A stretch of DNA of 64,000 bases from Plantago major (taxonomy: Eukaryota > Streptophyta > Magnoliopsida > Lamiales > Plantaginaceae). Both the position numbers and the translations under genes were made by a program. The notes under the pieces are model-generated. The model ran no database searches, was not told the origin of the DNA, and worked only from the letters and a program-made list of their open reading frames with translations. The stretch spans positions 1,426,001 to 1,490,000 of the forward strand of contig JAIFAC010000007.1 in NCBI GenBank assembly GCA_026545765.1, given 5' to 3'. Below are positions 1 through 15,117 of the stretch, one piece after another. Numbering within the stretch: the stretch's first letter is position 1; each line of letters opens with the position of its first letter.

Positions 1-263
1 CTATTAATTTTATATTTTAAATTCTTAGTTTTTACTCTATCTTTAATTTATTTAGAATTTTCTAGTTCATTTATGTTTGAAACAAGTTCGTATTTGAAAA
101 CAGTAGCAGCATTATAAGCATTATTATAATTTTGATAATATTACATTAGAGCTATCACGTCTTAGATTACTTCCATACTTAGTAAAGTTAGACCTTGTGA
201 TTGAGAGTGAACTTATTGTTGTTGAGTCGACCTACATCTTCTTAAATTATTTTTATATTACTT

Positions 264-610
264 AGTTAGTACAGAAATTCTCCCATATTCCAAGATCTTC
301 TATAGCCTTCCAAGTTTTCTAAGAAAGAAAGATCTACACCTACACTTTTCATTTTTTAATATAAAATACGCTTTGCGCAGCAATAAGCAATATATGAAGA
401 GCTATCGCTAGAACAAGCTCGAAAGATAAGAACCAAGCATAAATACAGATAAAACAAGTAAATATTTTTTTGTAAATACAGTAAAACAATACATTTCTAG
501 TTTATGAAAAGGATTAACTACATCCATTACTACCGTTCTTTTATAGTTATGCTAACTGACTAGAGTACGTTACTCTTAGTATGCCTAGAAATTATTTCAT
601 TCCGTATATT
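264..610 (+). repeat. Diverged dispersed repeat, copy A
   Basis: It is collinear with about 16,970-17,290. Shared blocks in the same order are AGTACAGAAATTCT (268-281), CCTACACTTTTCA (339-351), CGAAAGATAAGAACCAAGCA (420-439), AAAACAAGTAAAT (451-463) and TATGCCTA (580-587). Block order and similar spacing support common descent despite heavy divergence. No coding capacity or terminal repeat is seen, so the repeat class is unknown. Confidence 0.55.
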
Positions 611-3600
611 CCTAGATCAGCAAATACCTTGTGCTGCCCTTAACATAGATAAGTTCTTGTTTCCGCTCTTCTCTGAGCTTTACTATTCTCTGAAGCAGGC
701 TGCTCTATTAACAGCATTGTCTTTTCTCACACTATATTAATAAATTAATAAGTGAGCTGCGGCTTTCAACTTGGCAAGGTGTCAGTCCAAGAGTTCAGTT
801 TACATGCATGAGCGGGTGTACCAGAACTAGGTGTTTCCATAAGAAAAAAGAATAAAGGGAGGGATCTACTAGTAGTTTAAGAGCTTTCTTTTAGTACTCT
901 ATATACTATAATATATATATAAAACATGTTTATTAAAGAAGTCTAACAAATTTATTTTAAATTTAGAAAGAATTCTTTGAGCCTAATAAAAAAAATAAAA
1001 GAAAATAAAATGTAGAATTCAAAGTATTCCGTTCAGTAATAACGCACTTATGGAATACGCTTGCTTGTTATTGGAACTATACCATGCTATGTTTGAGGAT
1101 ACCGACCTTTTCGTTGTTTGTATGAAAGAGGTTAGACTAATATTCCTTTGCCCAAGTCTTTCTTTTCCATTGAATGGTATATTCGAAAAACGCAGAGAGA
1201 GATTCTAGAATTCTTTACGACGTTAACACAGAGACATAATATTACGTGATATGTATAGCAGGCTAAGAGGAACATGTTTATTTTATGCACAGCAGAGAGG
1301 AGAGAAAAAGGGGCTTTTGTCTTTCTAGTAGAGGTAAATAAGTTTAGGGTAAAAACGTGGTGTAAAAAATATTTTACAAAGAAAGTAGTAAATAAAGGTA
1401 GCTCCCTTATTGGACATGTCCTAGGAAATTAATTTCTATTCTTCTAGGAAAAACTAGTCTAACTTAAATGATAAAGTTAAGATCAACTTCTGCCGAAGGG
1501 GTTAATCAATTCTTATTAAAGCACGCAGGTTAGGTGTAGTAGTAGAAAGTACCAAGCAAAGTCTAAGAATTCTCAAAACTAAGAGGAAAAACAACAGATG
1601 TAGAAAAAATTAAAGAATGAACTCCCTTATTTTATTTTGTTTATATCTTTATTATATTATATTATATATCATATATGGCCTTTATTAGGTAGGTGCCTTT
1701 TTCTGTTAAGGAAACATTTGTACATGCAACTATTCTATTCTTAGTTAGGTTCTTGTTTTTTGTTCTATATTCTTATATATATTTCTTATGGACTTATAGA
1801 TATAGAGAAGACTCAAATATAATAAATAAAATAATAAAAGATCCCAATCAACTCTGTTACACTTCAACAAAAACACGTAACAGGAGCAGTTTCGGGTCTA
1901 CAAACTCATAGTAGCTTTGTTTTATGTTCTCTATACTAATATAATAAAAAAGATTAGGATGTCCTCAATAAAAATGGGTATACCTTACAAAGTCTAATAG
2001 AGCCAGAGAATCTCCAGATAAGGAGCCGTGATCAAGTGTGATAAAGTATCGGAAAGTAAGACAGCATATCTTTCAGATAGGAGTAGACAAGGAACTCAAC
2101 AGCTATAAGAAAAAGCAAAGTTCTGTTCTTATTGTATTTTCGGTGGGGTGTGTATTTCTCTAGTATTTTTACAACAAGGAAGGGGTGTGGCTTACATAGA
2201 TTGAAATATATAACCATTCTTCTTCTATAAAGTGTGGAATATCGTAATTTGTAAGTATAAAATAGAACATAGTTGGAAATAACGTTAGTGAGCCCAAGAT
2301 AAACAGAATGCCAAGATATGGTTATAGGTATGGATACAAGCCAACAGACAGAAACTTCTACTTTTTCTCTAATAAGGAAGCAAAGGCTCTACTAAGATAA
2401 GAGTCATTTCATAGCTCTATCACGAACAGTTTATTTCATGGGTTTTTATTAGCCAAAACTTGCATTTCTTCCAGAACTAAATTAATCCCATCCGTAAAAA
2501 CTCTTCTTAAAGAAGCTATGGCATGCCTTTCTATTCTTAACATGTAATATGTAATACCCTGTACGTAAGTATGTAAGGATAGCAACAACAGACACGCATA
2601 ACACCTTTAAGTAGTCATTAAAACTTGTACTCTATTTCAATTCTAAGTCTAAAAAGGGATTGATTCGTTTACACTAAGTATATATAAATAGGAAATAATT
2701 TCATATTGGTACCTAGCTGCGGCTACTGTGTGCGTATAAAATAAGTGTTAAAAAAGAATAATGTAAATCAAAGAATGACAATTTTTCCAGAAGAAAGAGA
2801 AATTCAATTAATACACAAACAAATAAACGAGTACTTATGAGTTGTTTTCCATACCATTTTCGCCGAGGTACAAAAACACATGTTTTCACATTTCAAATAT
2901 TATTTATCGCAGCAACCTAACTATTTAATAAGTCCATTTAAGTCCAAAGCTTACTCCTTTTCGATCTTCTCTCTTTTTTTTTAATAATCTAAAAGCCCTG
3001 TCTATGAATTTATAATATAAAAAGGAGGTTTGCATACTTTGAATTTCATTTAAGTAGTGCAGCGCTGATAGTCGAATAGAAATGAAGAATCCTGTAAAGG
3101 TATTCAAGGATCAACTAATTACTTATTTTACTTATTAGAAGTAAGGACATCCATAGAGAATCTATATGTTACTATATTTCCTTTCCTTTGACTTATCTGG
3201 GCCCTAGGTGTTCCTAGTCGTATATCTTTTATTTTATTTTTTATTATCTCTGGGTCTTTTGCCGGTTCCAGTCTTTCTTCCTAATTAACAAATTTCATTG
3301 ACAATAACGGTAGTTTACTAGCTAATAAGTAAGCATTACACCATGGACACACTTTTTTCTCAGAAGTTTTTCGTTTAGTACAATGATCAAGAGCTGCTGT
3401 TATTTTCTTAAGTTTCTAATTTATAACTTTGGTATATAGTTATATTATTTGTAGATCTCCTCCTTTGAAACTATTAAGGATAAGAAAAAGCATCTCTACT
3501 TTAATTATTTTTAATTATTTATTAACTAAGCTTGCCCTTTTCCTCTTGTCTAGGCGCATGTATATTCTATAAATTTTATATTGTGGTTTATAGCTTAGCT

Positions 3601-5536
3601 GATGCTGGGAGTTCTTTTGAACCTGCAACAAGAGTTTTTTCCAAGGAAGGGTAGTTTTGGATTTTTTAACTATAACTAACTGCTCCTAATTTTATTAAAT
3701 AAAAACAAATAGAGTTTTAAGATATACTTTACTTTTTCTGTATACCTATGACAACAAAGAAGGAGAAAAGCACCCGGCTGGATTTCAACGCTTGGGTACG
3801 TCATAATTAATATGTCGGAAGACGCGAGGTAAGACCATACTAGTACCTTATCTAATAAATCTAATAAAAGTTTATAAATTAGCTAGGTATAAACAATTTC
3901 TCTTTGGAATCATCCGGAAAGCCTTCTCTTTTCATTTTAATCTATTAGAATTTACGTACCTTTCTTTTTCTCTATGTAAAAAAATACTGTACTTCGTTTT
4001 TTGTAGTTATTGCACAACGGGGTGAGAAGGAAGGTAGGTATGTATTCTGTTTAATTGTCTATAAAATAAATAAGGTTCTTCTCGTATGTCTTTGTACTTT
4101 TTGTAAGCTAAGTAAGGATGTAGTACTAAATAAACGTGCTCTTATAAATGCATTTTCCAGGGGTTCCACCTTTATATAATATAGTCCTTTTGGTTAGTCA
4201 TTTGTTAGTAATAAATCTTGTCATTTCCTTTTCTTCGTAAGATCAGTGCTATCCTGCTAATCTTTTTCCGGGAGTCGAGATTTCTAAATATTCTATTCTA
4301 ATAAATTATACTATTACCTTACCAGCAACAGAAAGAAGCACCCATAGTTTTTTCTTTATTTAAGCTCAGACTCACCTACTAAGCGAAAACTCGCTTATAG
4401 TAAATATATAGAATATAGAACAAATATGCATTGCTCGGTATATACTTCTGTGAGATAGGGCTCGCGGTAAGGCAAGCAAAGAGAGAGTTATATTTAAGGG
4501 CAACTGTTGTCCCTTATAAGTAAGACGTCTAAATAAATAGTTTCAGATATTTTATTTAAATGAAAGTAACTACAAAATATGACATGCTACAGGCACTCCA
4601 TACGCCAGCTCTAAACAAATTGCATTTTGTACTTTGTATCCACCGAGTAATCAATCTAGTAGCTGCCTTTTTACTTACTTCATGTACTATGTCCTATAAT
4701 AAATATTCCGAAATATAATATGAAAGCCCTCTTTTTCTGTTGTTCTCGATTTTCTATTTATGTTAAAGGGTATTGTAATTTAACATATTATGCCATCTTT
4801 CCAGTATGTGAGATATAATTTTAGGAGGTATAAAGTTATTACCTTCGTTATTGGACTCCTTTCTCTGGGAGCGTGTTATTGGTTGTATACAACATATTTA
4901 ATTTCACTACTCCTTGATTTAGCACAATAATATAGCTTATAACTTCGGACTTATCCAGAACTTGAATCACCCCTTCTATCTCTCTAAACAGATACAAGTA
5001 CTACCCTATTTTCCCTTTCCTGTCTTATACCAATTTTGTGGAGGCATTCCATTTCTTTTCGGCGTAACACAAATCTTAGTAAAAGCCCTTATAATTATAA
5101 TAATCCAAAAACAAAGCCTTTAAATAATTTTCTTCATTGGTGTCCTACCCGAATTTCACCTTTATGTTCTTTGAAGCACCTACTTTCTTGCGATAATGGC
5201 GTATCTATAATTGTCAATAAAGTATCCTTGTAAAAAGCGGGCATGCTTCCTGTTAATTGGATGGGTTTGCGCCAGGTGTTCTGGGTGAGTTAGAAGAGAT
5301 AAGGAACTCAAATACATTAATAGAAGGCTCTTAGTTTAAAATTAAAATATTAAAGAAGAAGAAGTATACAACATATAGGCGAGCATAACATATCACATAA
5401 ATATACATAAAAGCACGTACTTATATAATTCTACTATAGTGATTACATCTTTACTTGGCTAAATAGAAACTAACACCGTGTGTCTCTGTTGTATAATAAT
5501 TATCGGACACTTTTTAAATATTGAAGGCGTGTTGTT

Positions 5537-5560
5537 TTATATATTAATTTATATATTAAT
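5537..5560. repeat. Perfect 12-bp tandem duplication
   Basis: Two adjacent identical copies of TTATATATTAAT. Confidence 0.95.
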
Positions 5561-8500
5561 TATATACATGTGCGCTTAATTTAATTAGGGATCACGGGGC
5601 TTTGGTGCTATACTAAAAATACTTAATTGAGGAGTGGATTGCCTCATAAAAGTTGTATTACTCCTACCATAATTTATAATTCTTAGTTGTGTGCTTACTT
5701 ACCAAAATGTTTCATACTTTAATTAGCTTTTTTTTCTATATGTTTTTGTTTTCCAAAGATTGCGTGATGTAATCCTTCACGTGAGATTCATTAAAGTTAC
5801 ATTCCTAGCAGATATTACATACACTAGATAAGAGAAAGGGTCTAAGAAGTGATCGTTTACATATTATAATATCGAGCTCTAACAATAGACTAAGAGTCCA
5901 AAATAATAACAAAGCTAAGTCATAGGTATAAATATTTGCACCCGGCCTCCTACCTGAATTAAGGCATTTATTTCTTGTATGTATAGATTATGATAATATA
6001 GTATATAATACAGTATAACATTAAAGTAAAGGATTTTATATTCTCCTTGATTTCGTAGGTGTTCATATTATAGATTGTTAAAGAAATAATGTTATAGTTG
6101 CAGTTATTAAGCTAGAAGGCCTAGGAAGTATATACATTTTCTTGTTCCTACTAGAAGATACGTTAGCAAAAAGACAAAACATAGACACTGGCACAGTTAA
6201 AAAAGTGCAGTAATAGAAATATACTATAAAAGAACAAGTATAATTCTCTGCCAAATTCTCATTCTCATGATAAGACCAAAGGGATTATTATGCAAAAATA
6301 AAAAGCAAATTAAAAAAGTAAGAGTGAAGGAATTAATATTAAATGGAGAGATATTTAATGTCATAACAAACAAAGTCAGAATAAAAAAACATTTTTGAAA
6401 GATAAATTCGTGTCATGATTTTGAGAAAAGTACACAATAGCTATCATGACTTAGTACACCAACCTAACTAACTAACTAAGTAAAGACCTAATTTCTTTTT
6501 TTTTTTTTAGAAAAATATAAAACATGTTTTTAGTCGAAAATGTAACTTAGATAGATCCTAATTAAAATAAATATTCGATTCTAGTAGCTGATTGTTTCGG
6601 GTTATATTCCCTTTATAATGTGAGAATTCCAAGTTCTTGAAGTTAATCGTTTGCAGACTTTTTTTATAGTAGTAAAGACGCTAGACCAGAGTAAAGGTTT
6701 TATGCCAACATTTATTAATTAATAGCATAGCGAGATGTTTTACTTACTTTTTATTTTTATTTAATAGAAAATAGATTGTAATAACATTTACTATGTTTTT
6801 GGAAGAGTGTGAGAAGAAATGAGAAGAAGTCCGTTTAATCAAGACCAAAAACTCGCTCCTAAGATTGTTTGTTAAGAATAAAATTCTTGTTCGTTCCTAA
6901 TCGTCGAAAAGAGGATCAAATAAATATGGGGAACCTGGGAAAGAAATATGTCAAATATTGGATTCTTTTTGGAAGCTAGAAAGACAGAAAGTATATTCCA
7001 ATCAGTAAGAATCCTACATATTTACAGAAAACAACGAACAAGCTCCTTTTCTTATTTAGGGACAGTGGGAAAAAGATAGAAAAGATAGATTGGATTCTCA
7101 ATTATAAAATTATCTAGTACTGTTGAAGACAAAAGGTTATTTATTATGGGATCTCTCGCAAAGTCAAGATACCACAGAATCTTAAGAGGCATAGCACATA
7201 TACTGGTATACCTTACAAGTTTTCTAAATCAACCCAAGGAAAGAATCTTCGTGTGCTGCATTTTCTATTTTATATACAGAAAGCACAAGGAAATTTACCA
7301 TCTTCTATTATATTATAGCGTTAATTTCTTTTTACAGTTGTGTTGCACTTGTTGTTTTAAGATTTTCTCTACTGTGTAGTTATGTTACTATGATACCATT
7401 ACCATATCTATATTCGTATTACACCACAAAGCAAAGTTCTCTTTTCATATAAAGGATTCTTGGTTCTTGTTTGCTAGAAGCACTTCCATATCATATCTGT
7501 TATTTTTTTTCCTCTAATTTCCTTGGACTTTTGTAAATACTCTCTGTATAGATAGTTTCTAACCGCTTAATTGAACTAAGCCTTTGATTTAATCAACTAA
7601 ATAATCGCATTGCCCGGTGAATGGTTGAATAGGAGTGGGTATTCCCTCAGCATACATCTACGAAAAGCTTAAGTATGTATTCACTATTATATCTCATATC
7701 TCAGTGTTTGGTGGTTTACTAGTTCTCCATAGTTAATTATCCTACCTACGTTGTAGAAGTAAATTCTTATAGTACATATTATTTCAACCTATTTGCTGAA
7801 TTTAAGACATACAACTTTTGCCTATCTATTTTTCCTTAGATAATTATTTGGTGGAAAAGATCTAAAAGTAAAAGTAAACTCCATTTTATTATGAGAACAC
7901 ATACAACACAGTACTGAAATATAGAGAGTGTATAGAGTAAATAACACACATAGCTTGACTTACAGTATTATTGATAACTTAAGAATAAGATAACCTCCAT
8001 AATATAGCATTCTTAGAGCTAGACTCTGGGATCTCATCCAACTGTACCCGCGAAGTGCAGCTTACTATGAAAAGCTATGAAAGAAAAAGGACAGCAAAAG
8101 AATCTCACAACTTACCTCGGAGAAAGTGGGCATGTACTTTTGATCACTTCCGGTCGATTTTAGCCCAATTGTTGGCATTTTGGATAGAAATCTATGCAGA
8201 TCTGCTCTCATTTTCGAGCATAGGTCGGTGCCTTAGATTTAATTAAGGCAAGTTGTAGTTGACAAGTATTATTTATATAAATTATAACAAAGATTAAGTC
8301 TACAACATCACAAAGAAAAGAGTACACTCAAAGTAGAGCCTAACAAATATAGGAAGGAAGGAACCTACAAGATCATATACATAATTTAAAGGGTAACACA
8401 CTAGCTAACCCTATCAAGTACGAAGAATCACCTGCCCAATAACTCTATTTCCTCCTTTCTCATTAGTTATAGAAAATTATTATATCATTTTAACATAGTA

Positions 8501-8659
8501 AACCCATCCGATATACCTAGTAGTGCTTTGAGCTTATATAACATACCCTTAGCAACACGTGCATTATTTTCAAGAAATATTTATGTAAGAGTAGCTTAGG
8601 ATTATATATATACAAAACAAGATAGAGACTCTATAGAAATTTAAGAAAGAAGACAACTA

Positions 8660-10640
8660 AAGGCATATACAAATTTATAGGGCAGATGTAGTACCAAAAG
8701 AAAATATAGAAGGAGAGGAAGTCCGAACATAATAAGGGTTATTTCATATTTATAATAAGATTTGTAGATTCATATATAGTTCCATCATTTTCAAGCATAA
8801 TTATAAGGTAAGACATATATTATATTATATTTGTATTTAGCTAGTTTACTAGTATATGTAGAAAGAAATCTTGTGAAGTTAGAACATAAATTTATAGTAT
8901 GAGTCCTTTATGTGTACGCTTATGAATTTACTTTGTATAGGTAACCACCCACTTTTCTTTATTTTAAAGATATAGGTTTAGGACACACTACACTTCATAT
9001 AGTTAAATAGGGAAGACACACTCTTCTATTTTTATTTAATCACACTTCTTTCATATCTAATAAAGAAAGTACATACAGCGAAACATATATTTAGTAGCAT
9101 GCTTTGGGTAAGCTCTTATGTCTTATACTATCAATACTTGGTTTTATACATATTTATTATAACTTATTACCTAGTGAAGAACTTTCCCTTTTCTTTGTAT
9201 TTGAAGAAATATACTTACTTATACCTCTACAACTCTTTCTCTTATAATCTACTTGACATGTGTTCCTATACTTGTAAAATAAAAAAGGAAAGAAGGTGTT
9301 ACATATGCTATTTATTATCTGCTGCTATATGAATGAAAGATAAAAGCGTGTATAACTTGGTATGGTATATAATAAAAAAAAAGGGGTAAGATTTGGCCTA
9401 TACTAAAACTATTCAATTCTCTAAATAAATTTAAAAATCTTGTTAGAGGGAAATTTGGGTTTACATATATATTTTCACTACTGGCGAGCAATAACATTTT
9501 AGTTTTTATACGATGTCTTCTTTAAAGTAAAATGATAAAAAAATATGGGTTAGGCATAATATATATATAATAGGGCTTATGAAAGATTTTGTATTTTTAG
9601 TAATTTTATATAGTGAAATAAGAAAACAACACTTGCTACATATGTCTATGAAGAATTTACAAATTTTTTGAAGGTTGCTCACTAGTAAATTAAGGCTTGC
9701 ATACTTTATATATATAATACCTAATAGAACAAGTAGAACAAGAACTTTTAGAAATTTAAACAACTTTTAACCTAGAAATACAAAAACCAGACCTAGACTC
9801 ATAGTGTTATGTAAAATATTTCAAAATTAACCACTTTTCTATATAGAATTGGTATTTTCTACTTTTGTCATTTTAGGGTACTAGGCACTAACAACTTTTC
9901 ATTTACCTTGGCGAGCATGTAATTTCTAGGATCATTTTTCACGTTTTTTCATTCAACCTATAGTCAAAAGTATGCTCATGTACTTCCCTAAGGAGGGTAT
10001 ATAATTTTTATCGATTTTCTTCTTTCATAAGGGGTAAAAGCTTGCTCGACTTGTTTTCCCTAAAAGACCTATCAAAATTTTTCAACTTTGTCATACTTTA
10101 CATGTACGAATGTATGCTCACTTTATTTTACTAGTGAAGACCGTATTATTTTTATAACTCTTCTTACTCACCATAAAGAAAAGCTTGTTTATTAAATTTA
10201 CTTGGGCAAGACTCATTATTTTTAGAAATTATCATACTAGCCATGTAAAAAGTAAGGAATTCAATTTCATACAGTGACTACATCTTAAATTTTAAGAAAC
10301 GGCATAGTACATAGTACGTATTTCATTTTTACTAGAGGAATGGTTGTCTTTTTAAGAATATTTTCATGCTCATAAGCAGTCAAATCTAAGATCTAAGCTA
10401 GTAAAGTAACACTAGAAACTAAGCTTCTTTCCTTATTTCATGATCAAGGCATGTTTCTATTTATTATAGGTATTTATCATATACTTCATTTATAGAGTTC
10501 TTATCTAATTACAAGCACGCTTCTTTCTAATAACTTTTGTAATCCTATGTAAGGTAAGTTACCCTTTATACCTCTAAGCCCGAAGCATTTCCTTAAGCAT
10601 TATTTATAGTTCATTCACCAACAACAATATATTAAATTTG
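8660..10640. repeat. Degenerate tandem array, unit about 70 bp
   Basis: A recurring landmark of the type GTGAAGAC or GGCAAGAC is followed by an AT-rich run, then ACT(C/A)... and a GTAAA-AAG(C/T) end. It appears near 8,737, 8,806, 8,874, 8,941, 9,011, 9,106, 9,174 and 9,254. The clearest units follow, with TGCTC at 9,973, 10,043 and 10,115 (spacing 70 and 72), TG at 10,186 and the next unit near 10,257. Later, weaker units carry CAAGGCATG, CAAGCACG and CGAAGCATT at about 10,445-10,590. Units are strongly diverged and the spacing is irregular around 9.63-9.91 kb. Open frames at 9,099-9,332 and 9,506-9,763 fall inside the array and are not genes. Confidence 0.6.
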
Positions 10641-12224
10641 AAGACAAGTAGTATACTTTTACAATCACGAGTAACACACTTTTATCTTGTACACATAAGT
10701 TCTTGGTATGCTAAATGGATCAAATATAAGTTATAGTATAAAGGAACAAGTCTAAGTAGTACACTATAATTTAAGAAAGGATATACTATGTAATTAGTAA
10801 GGAGTTGTATATTTCAATTAAGGGTAGAACATCATTGTCTTTAACAAGGGAGAAGATTAAAAGGAGAGTAGAACCAAAGCATCTAAGTTTAAAAAGAAGG
10901 GAAGCTAAGCCTATGTATTAATAAAGTAGTTCATGTAATATCCATTTGAATTCTACCATAGTACCTTACCTAATATTCCTTATATATTCCTTATATGAGA
11001 ATTACCTCTTACCTTTCTTTAGCACCTAAGTTATAATACTTTAATAGACATGACTTCTTATTATGTACTAGATTCTTACTTAATATTACTACAATACCCA
11101 AAGTATAGATTTACATATGAAGAGAGTAGTGTACCTTAATAGAGTTCATAGTGAAATGGTAGGATTTTATTTATATTATTTATATTTAGTACATGTATAT
11201 TTGGATTAACTTAGACTAGTGCTTAGATGTGAAAGTCCTACTTCTTAACAGCTTCTATTATATACTAAGTATGAAAGAACATATAGAGAGTAACCCTAAC
11301 TTAATAGGACATGTACAACCAATATAAGACGTGAAAGAGGAAACACAAGTTTTTTGGGAGGTATATAGTTAGTATAGAGTAAACTAGTAAATCGATCTTA
11401 TACGTGTAATTGAAAGGAAGGACAACATCTTAGTAGTTATTATTTTATATTGGTATTACTTAGCATTACTTATAGTTTATGATTTGATATTTATTTTAGT
11501 AGAATGCATTTTGGAATTCTTAGAAAGAGGCAGTATAAAACTCACTTATTTCTTTAAAGCCTTAGTAAATGAAATACCTTAGTTCCTCTTCTAGTGTATG
11601 AAATTGCTCTCTCTCTAACACATGGAAATATTCTTAATTTATGTTTTTTTATACATTATCCTATATCTAGATCTAGCTACCGAAGTACGTACCCCTTATG
11701 AAATCCTATCTAATCCTATTTGTCATGTCACCCAGTAAATAAGTATTTGCTAAATTAAGTATGAAATGAACTAAGTAATGAAACTATTTGCCTAATAGGT
11801 ATAGTAGGGTTATACTTTTCTACCCGTGTACTAAGATCTTCTTGTATATGTTCTATTGTATCCTTCATCTTCTAATTCTATTTATAAATATGCTTGTTAT
11901 GCTGTATATTCTCATTCATTTCCGAGTGTTATTACAATTTACCTTAAAATAGAATTATGTATCTTCTTTCTATGTTATGATCTAAGTAATAAATTTATAG
12001 GTATGAGGATAAATACTATGTAACAAGGAAATATTGGTGTAAGAAAGAGACACTAGTAGTAGTTTAAGCTAATATAAATAAATAGTTGATAGATATTAAT
12101 TATAGAGCATATAGAGCATATTAAAGCTAAAGTAGATTATTTTATGCATACATACATAAACATAACCAATTCTGCCAAATACTAAAAGAACCTAATAAAG
12201 ATACCAAGCATTTCTCAAAGAACG

Positions 12225-12253
<29 letters not shown>
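12225..12253. repeat. (TA)n microsatellite
   Basis: An uninterrupted alternating TA run of about 29 bases. Confidence 0.95.
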
Positions 12254-12256
<3 letters not shown>

Positions 12257-15093
12257 AGATTCTTTCCTTAGAATGTGTAGTAATTCCTATAGAACTTTAT
12301 GTGAGTAAGTATAGAACTCTTTTCCTTTCCCCAAAATTTATTTGTGCGTATATAAATAACTCTGCCTTCTATAGTAATCTTTCAAATCTAAGTGTATAAT
12401 TCTGAAACCCTAGTATAGTATAGTATTAGTACGTATTATGGTAAATAAATGTATTGAAAAAGGAGAAATAACAACGATCCACCAACCACAAAAGAAAAAA
12501 AGAAAGGATACTACGTTTATAATACTCCATTTTGTCCTCAGTAATAGATGTTAGATGTGTTTTATGTTTGTGAAGAACACGAGTAGGGTAGTCAGTATAC
12601 AATGAAGAGGGAAAGCGAGGATCTAAGCAACCAGTTAAGTTATGAACAAATAAATAAATAGAAGTGAAACAAGGTAGCAAACTGCTCAGGCTTCTTTTAT
12701 TTATTTCCAACATAGATTAAGTATACCAAAGCCTAGATTCCATTTTCTTCTATACTATATAGAAAGAAAAAATAGAAAATTAATCGCGGTTGCTGTTATA
12801 TATAGTAAACACATTCTTCATTCAATTCTAACTAAAGATAAAAGAAAGCAGTTTCTTGTTTTATTTTTTCGTCTAATATATTTTTTCTATTTCTGTTCTC
12901 ATAGTATTATATACGTGAGAAAAGTGTATATGTTGTATTATTTCGCCATACTAAATCCCTGCAACTATCTCTATACAATATGTAATTTATTGACTCCTCT
13001 TTCCTTTCACTCACTAGTTGTTTGTAAATAGAGACTCCTCCGACAAGAACTTCTTCCATTTTCGAAGTAAGGCTTTGCTTGTGGTGAGAAAAATGAGATT
13101 TATAAGAGAAACGTATGCCGTACTAATTAATTAATTAATAACTTATATATATAGCTTTTTAGCTTATTCAAAAAGATTGCAGGTAATAGAATAGAAAACA
13201 GATGTTAACTATAGTTTATAGATAGTCTATAGTAAGAATGACTCCCTGCAGTATACCAATACTACACACACCTAATGCGAGTAACAACCAATTTAAACAA
13301 TTTCTTAATTTAATTATTAATAAGAAGATCTTCAAATCCTTTTTTATAGAGATTATTTATTCTGTAGCATATACCAAATAAATACCAACAGATCATTACT
13401 AATTACTTTTTACTAGTTGCGAATAGTTTACATTTGTTAGTACTCTCCTTTGCTTTAATTTGATCTATCTAAAAATAAATATATAGCAACTAAGGTCCCA
13501 AACAAATAAGGTAGAATATGAACTTAGAAAAACCCCACCAATTACTAGATATAACATTAAAAAAACTTCTTAAAATATCGGGCCATATTGCATGCTACAA
13601 CTCACCGATCGAACTCCCTCAAAATTTGTTGGTTGTAGAGATATAGATTATACAGAGATTTACATATACATACGCCAGAAAAGGAAGGAGATAAAAATAA
13701 GCCTAACCCTAGTAATGCAGGAAGGGACTAAAACCAAAAAGTTCTATACATACAAACAAATAAATACAAAAAGAACGAGATGTGTAACAGAATTAGACCT
13801 CTATCGTAGTAAGTTCATTGCCGAATTATTTTAAGAATTTGGACATCTATTTGGGACTTTTATCATCGATTACAATTACAAACCCGAAATACTTTATTCT
13901 AGGCAGACTTGGGAGTAACCTTAGCACAGGAAATGGAAATATAGGGAACTCTTCGATATATATATTTCTATTTTTTTATAGCTATAAAAGTATATTTGTC
14001 TTATAAGGAGTGAGATATCAAAAGAGAAAGAAGAAATCTTAGATAGAGTGGGTAACGTAACCCAGAAAGGGAAAAAGAAAGAAGAAAACACCATACCATA
14101 GTAAAAAAAAATTTATGTAAGTGGATAACTTGTTGTATAGTTTCGTTTAAGGGAAATAAAAATAAAGCGGCATGAAGAAAGCTCTTACTTAGAGTTAGTT
14201 ATACCAACAAAAATAAAGGGAACAGGTTGAATAGTTCATTTATTTTTGTTAATAAACAAAGCAATACATATCGAAAGCAAAACAAGGCCTGTACTTAATT
14301 ACAAAATCTAGCATATAATGCTATACACAACAAGCACCATTACTCATTTTAACAAAATACTTTACCTTAGAATCTTAAAATATTAATACTAGTCAAACCG
14401 TCAAGGAGTAATTAAAAATAGAAAGAGTTGATCTTATTTCTTTACTACACAAGTATATAATTATTTTTTATTTTTGGTCTAGAGTCATCTATATTTAGTG
14501 CAAAACCGTATAATTTAGAGTATTCTTACCAAATTGGTTATGAGAATGAACATATTCTAAGTATATCTACCAATAATTTAGAATTAGAGACTAAGTAAGA
14601 CTGTTGAGAATAGATGACTTTTACAATTTACGGACCCATAGATAGCCATAATTCATAATTAATAATCAATTGAAGACTTTTCCCCAGAAGAAAGCACATC
14701 TCCGCGCATCTATACTAGAATAACTACAATACACATATAATATATAAAATGAAATAACTCAGGAAAGAAATCACTTTATTAGAAATCCCCTGCGTGTTTT
14801 AATGTTATGACTTCTTTTCCAAAGGACTACGGATAATTTTTTCTACCAACACTGTTTTTTTTATCTTACAATCTTACACGTAAACAATTCTCCCTCATTC
14901 ATATTCACCAGCTATAAGAGAAGGTCTTTTCTTCGTAGGTTTGTTAACAACCTCTGCTAATGTATTAGGAGAATGCCAATCTTGCTTTTTAGAACCTCAT
15001 CTATAGGACTATGAGAAATAGAAATGGAAGTACTTACTTTTTGATCTAAAATCAGGGAGTAAGTCTTCGTTGCTTGGTACAGGAAACAATACT

Positions 15094-15117
15094 AATTAGT
15101 TAATAAATTAGTTAATA
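15094..15117. repeat. Perfect 12-bp tandem duplication
   Basis: Two adjacent identical copies of AATTAGTTAATA. Confidence 0.97.

Larger units (their letters stand above)
1..8590. other. Gene-free AT-rich DNA
   Basis: Apart from repeat copy A it holds only chance open frames of up to 77 codons. Small features are a (CTAA)n run at 6,464-6,479, a 13-T run at 6,496-6,508 and a perfect 12-bp tandem duplication at 5,537-5,560. I see no gene, RNA or mobile element. Confidence 0.7.

Noticed and set aside
9099..9763. Several 60-85 codon Tyr/Leu-rich frames that could look like membrane peptides
   Set aside because: They lie in the degenerate 70-bp array and run on both strands; explained by repeat composition.
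12225..12253. TA run as a replication origin or promoter
   Set aside because: A simple microsatellite of a kind common in the window, with no associated gene or strand-skew switch that I can see.
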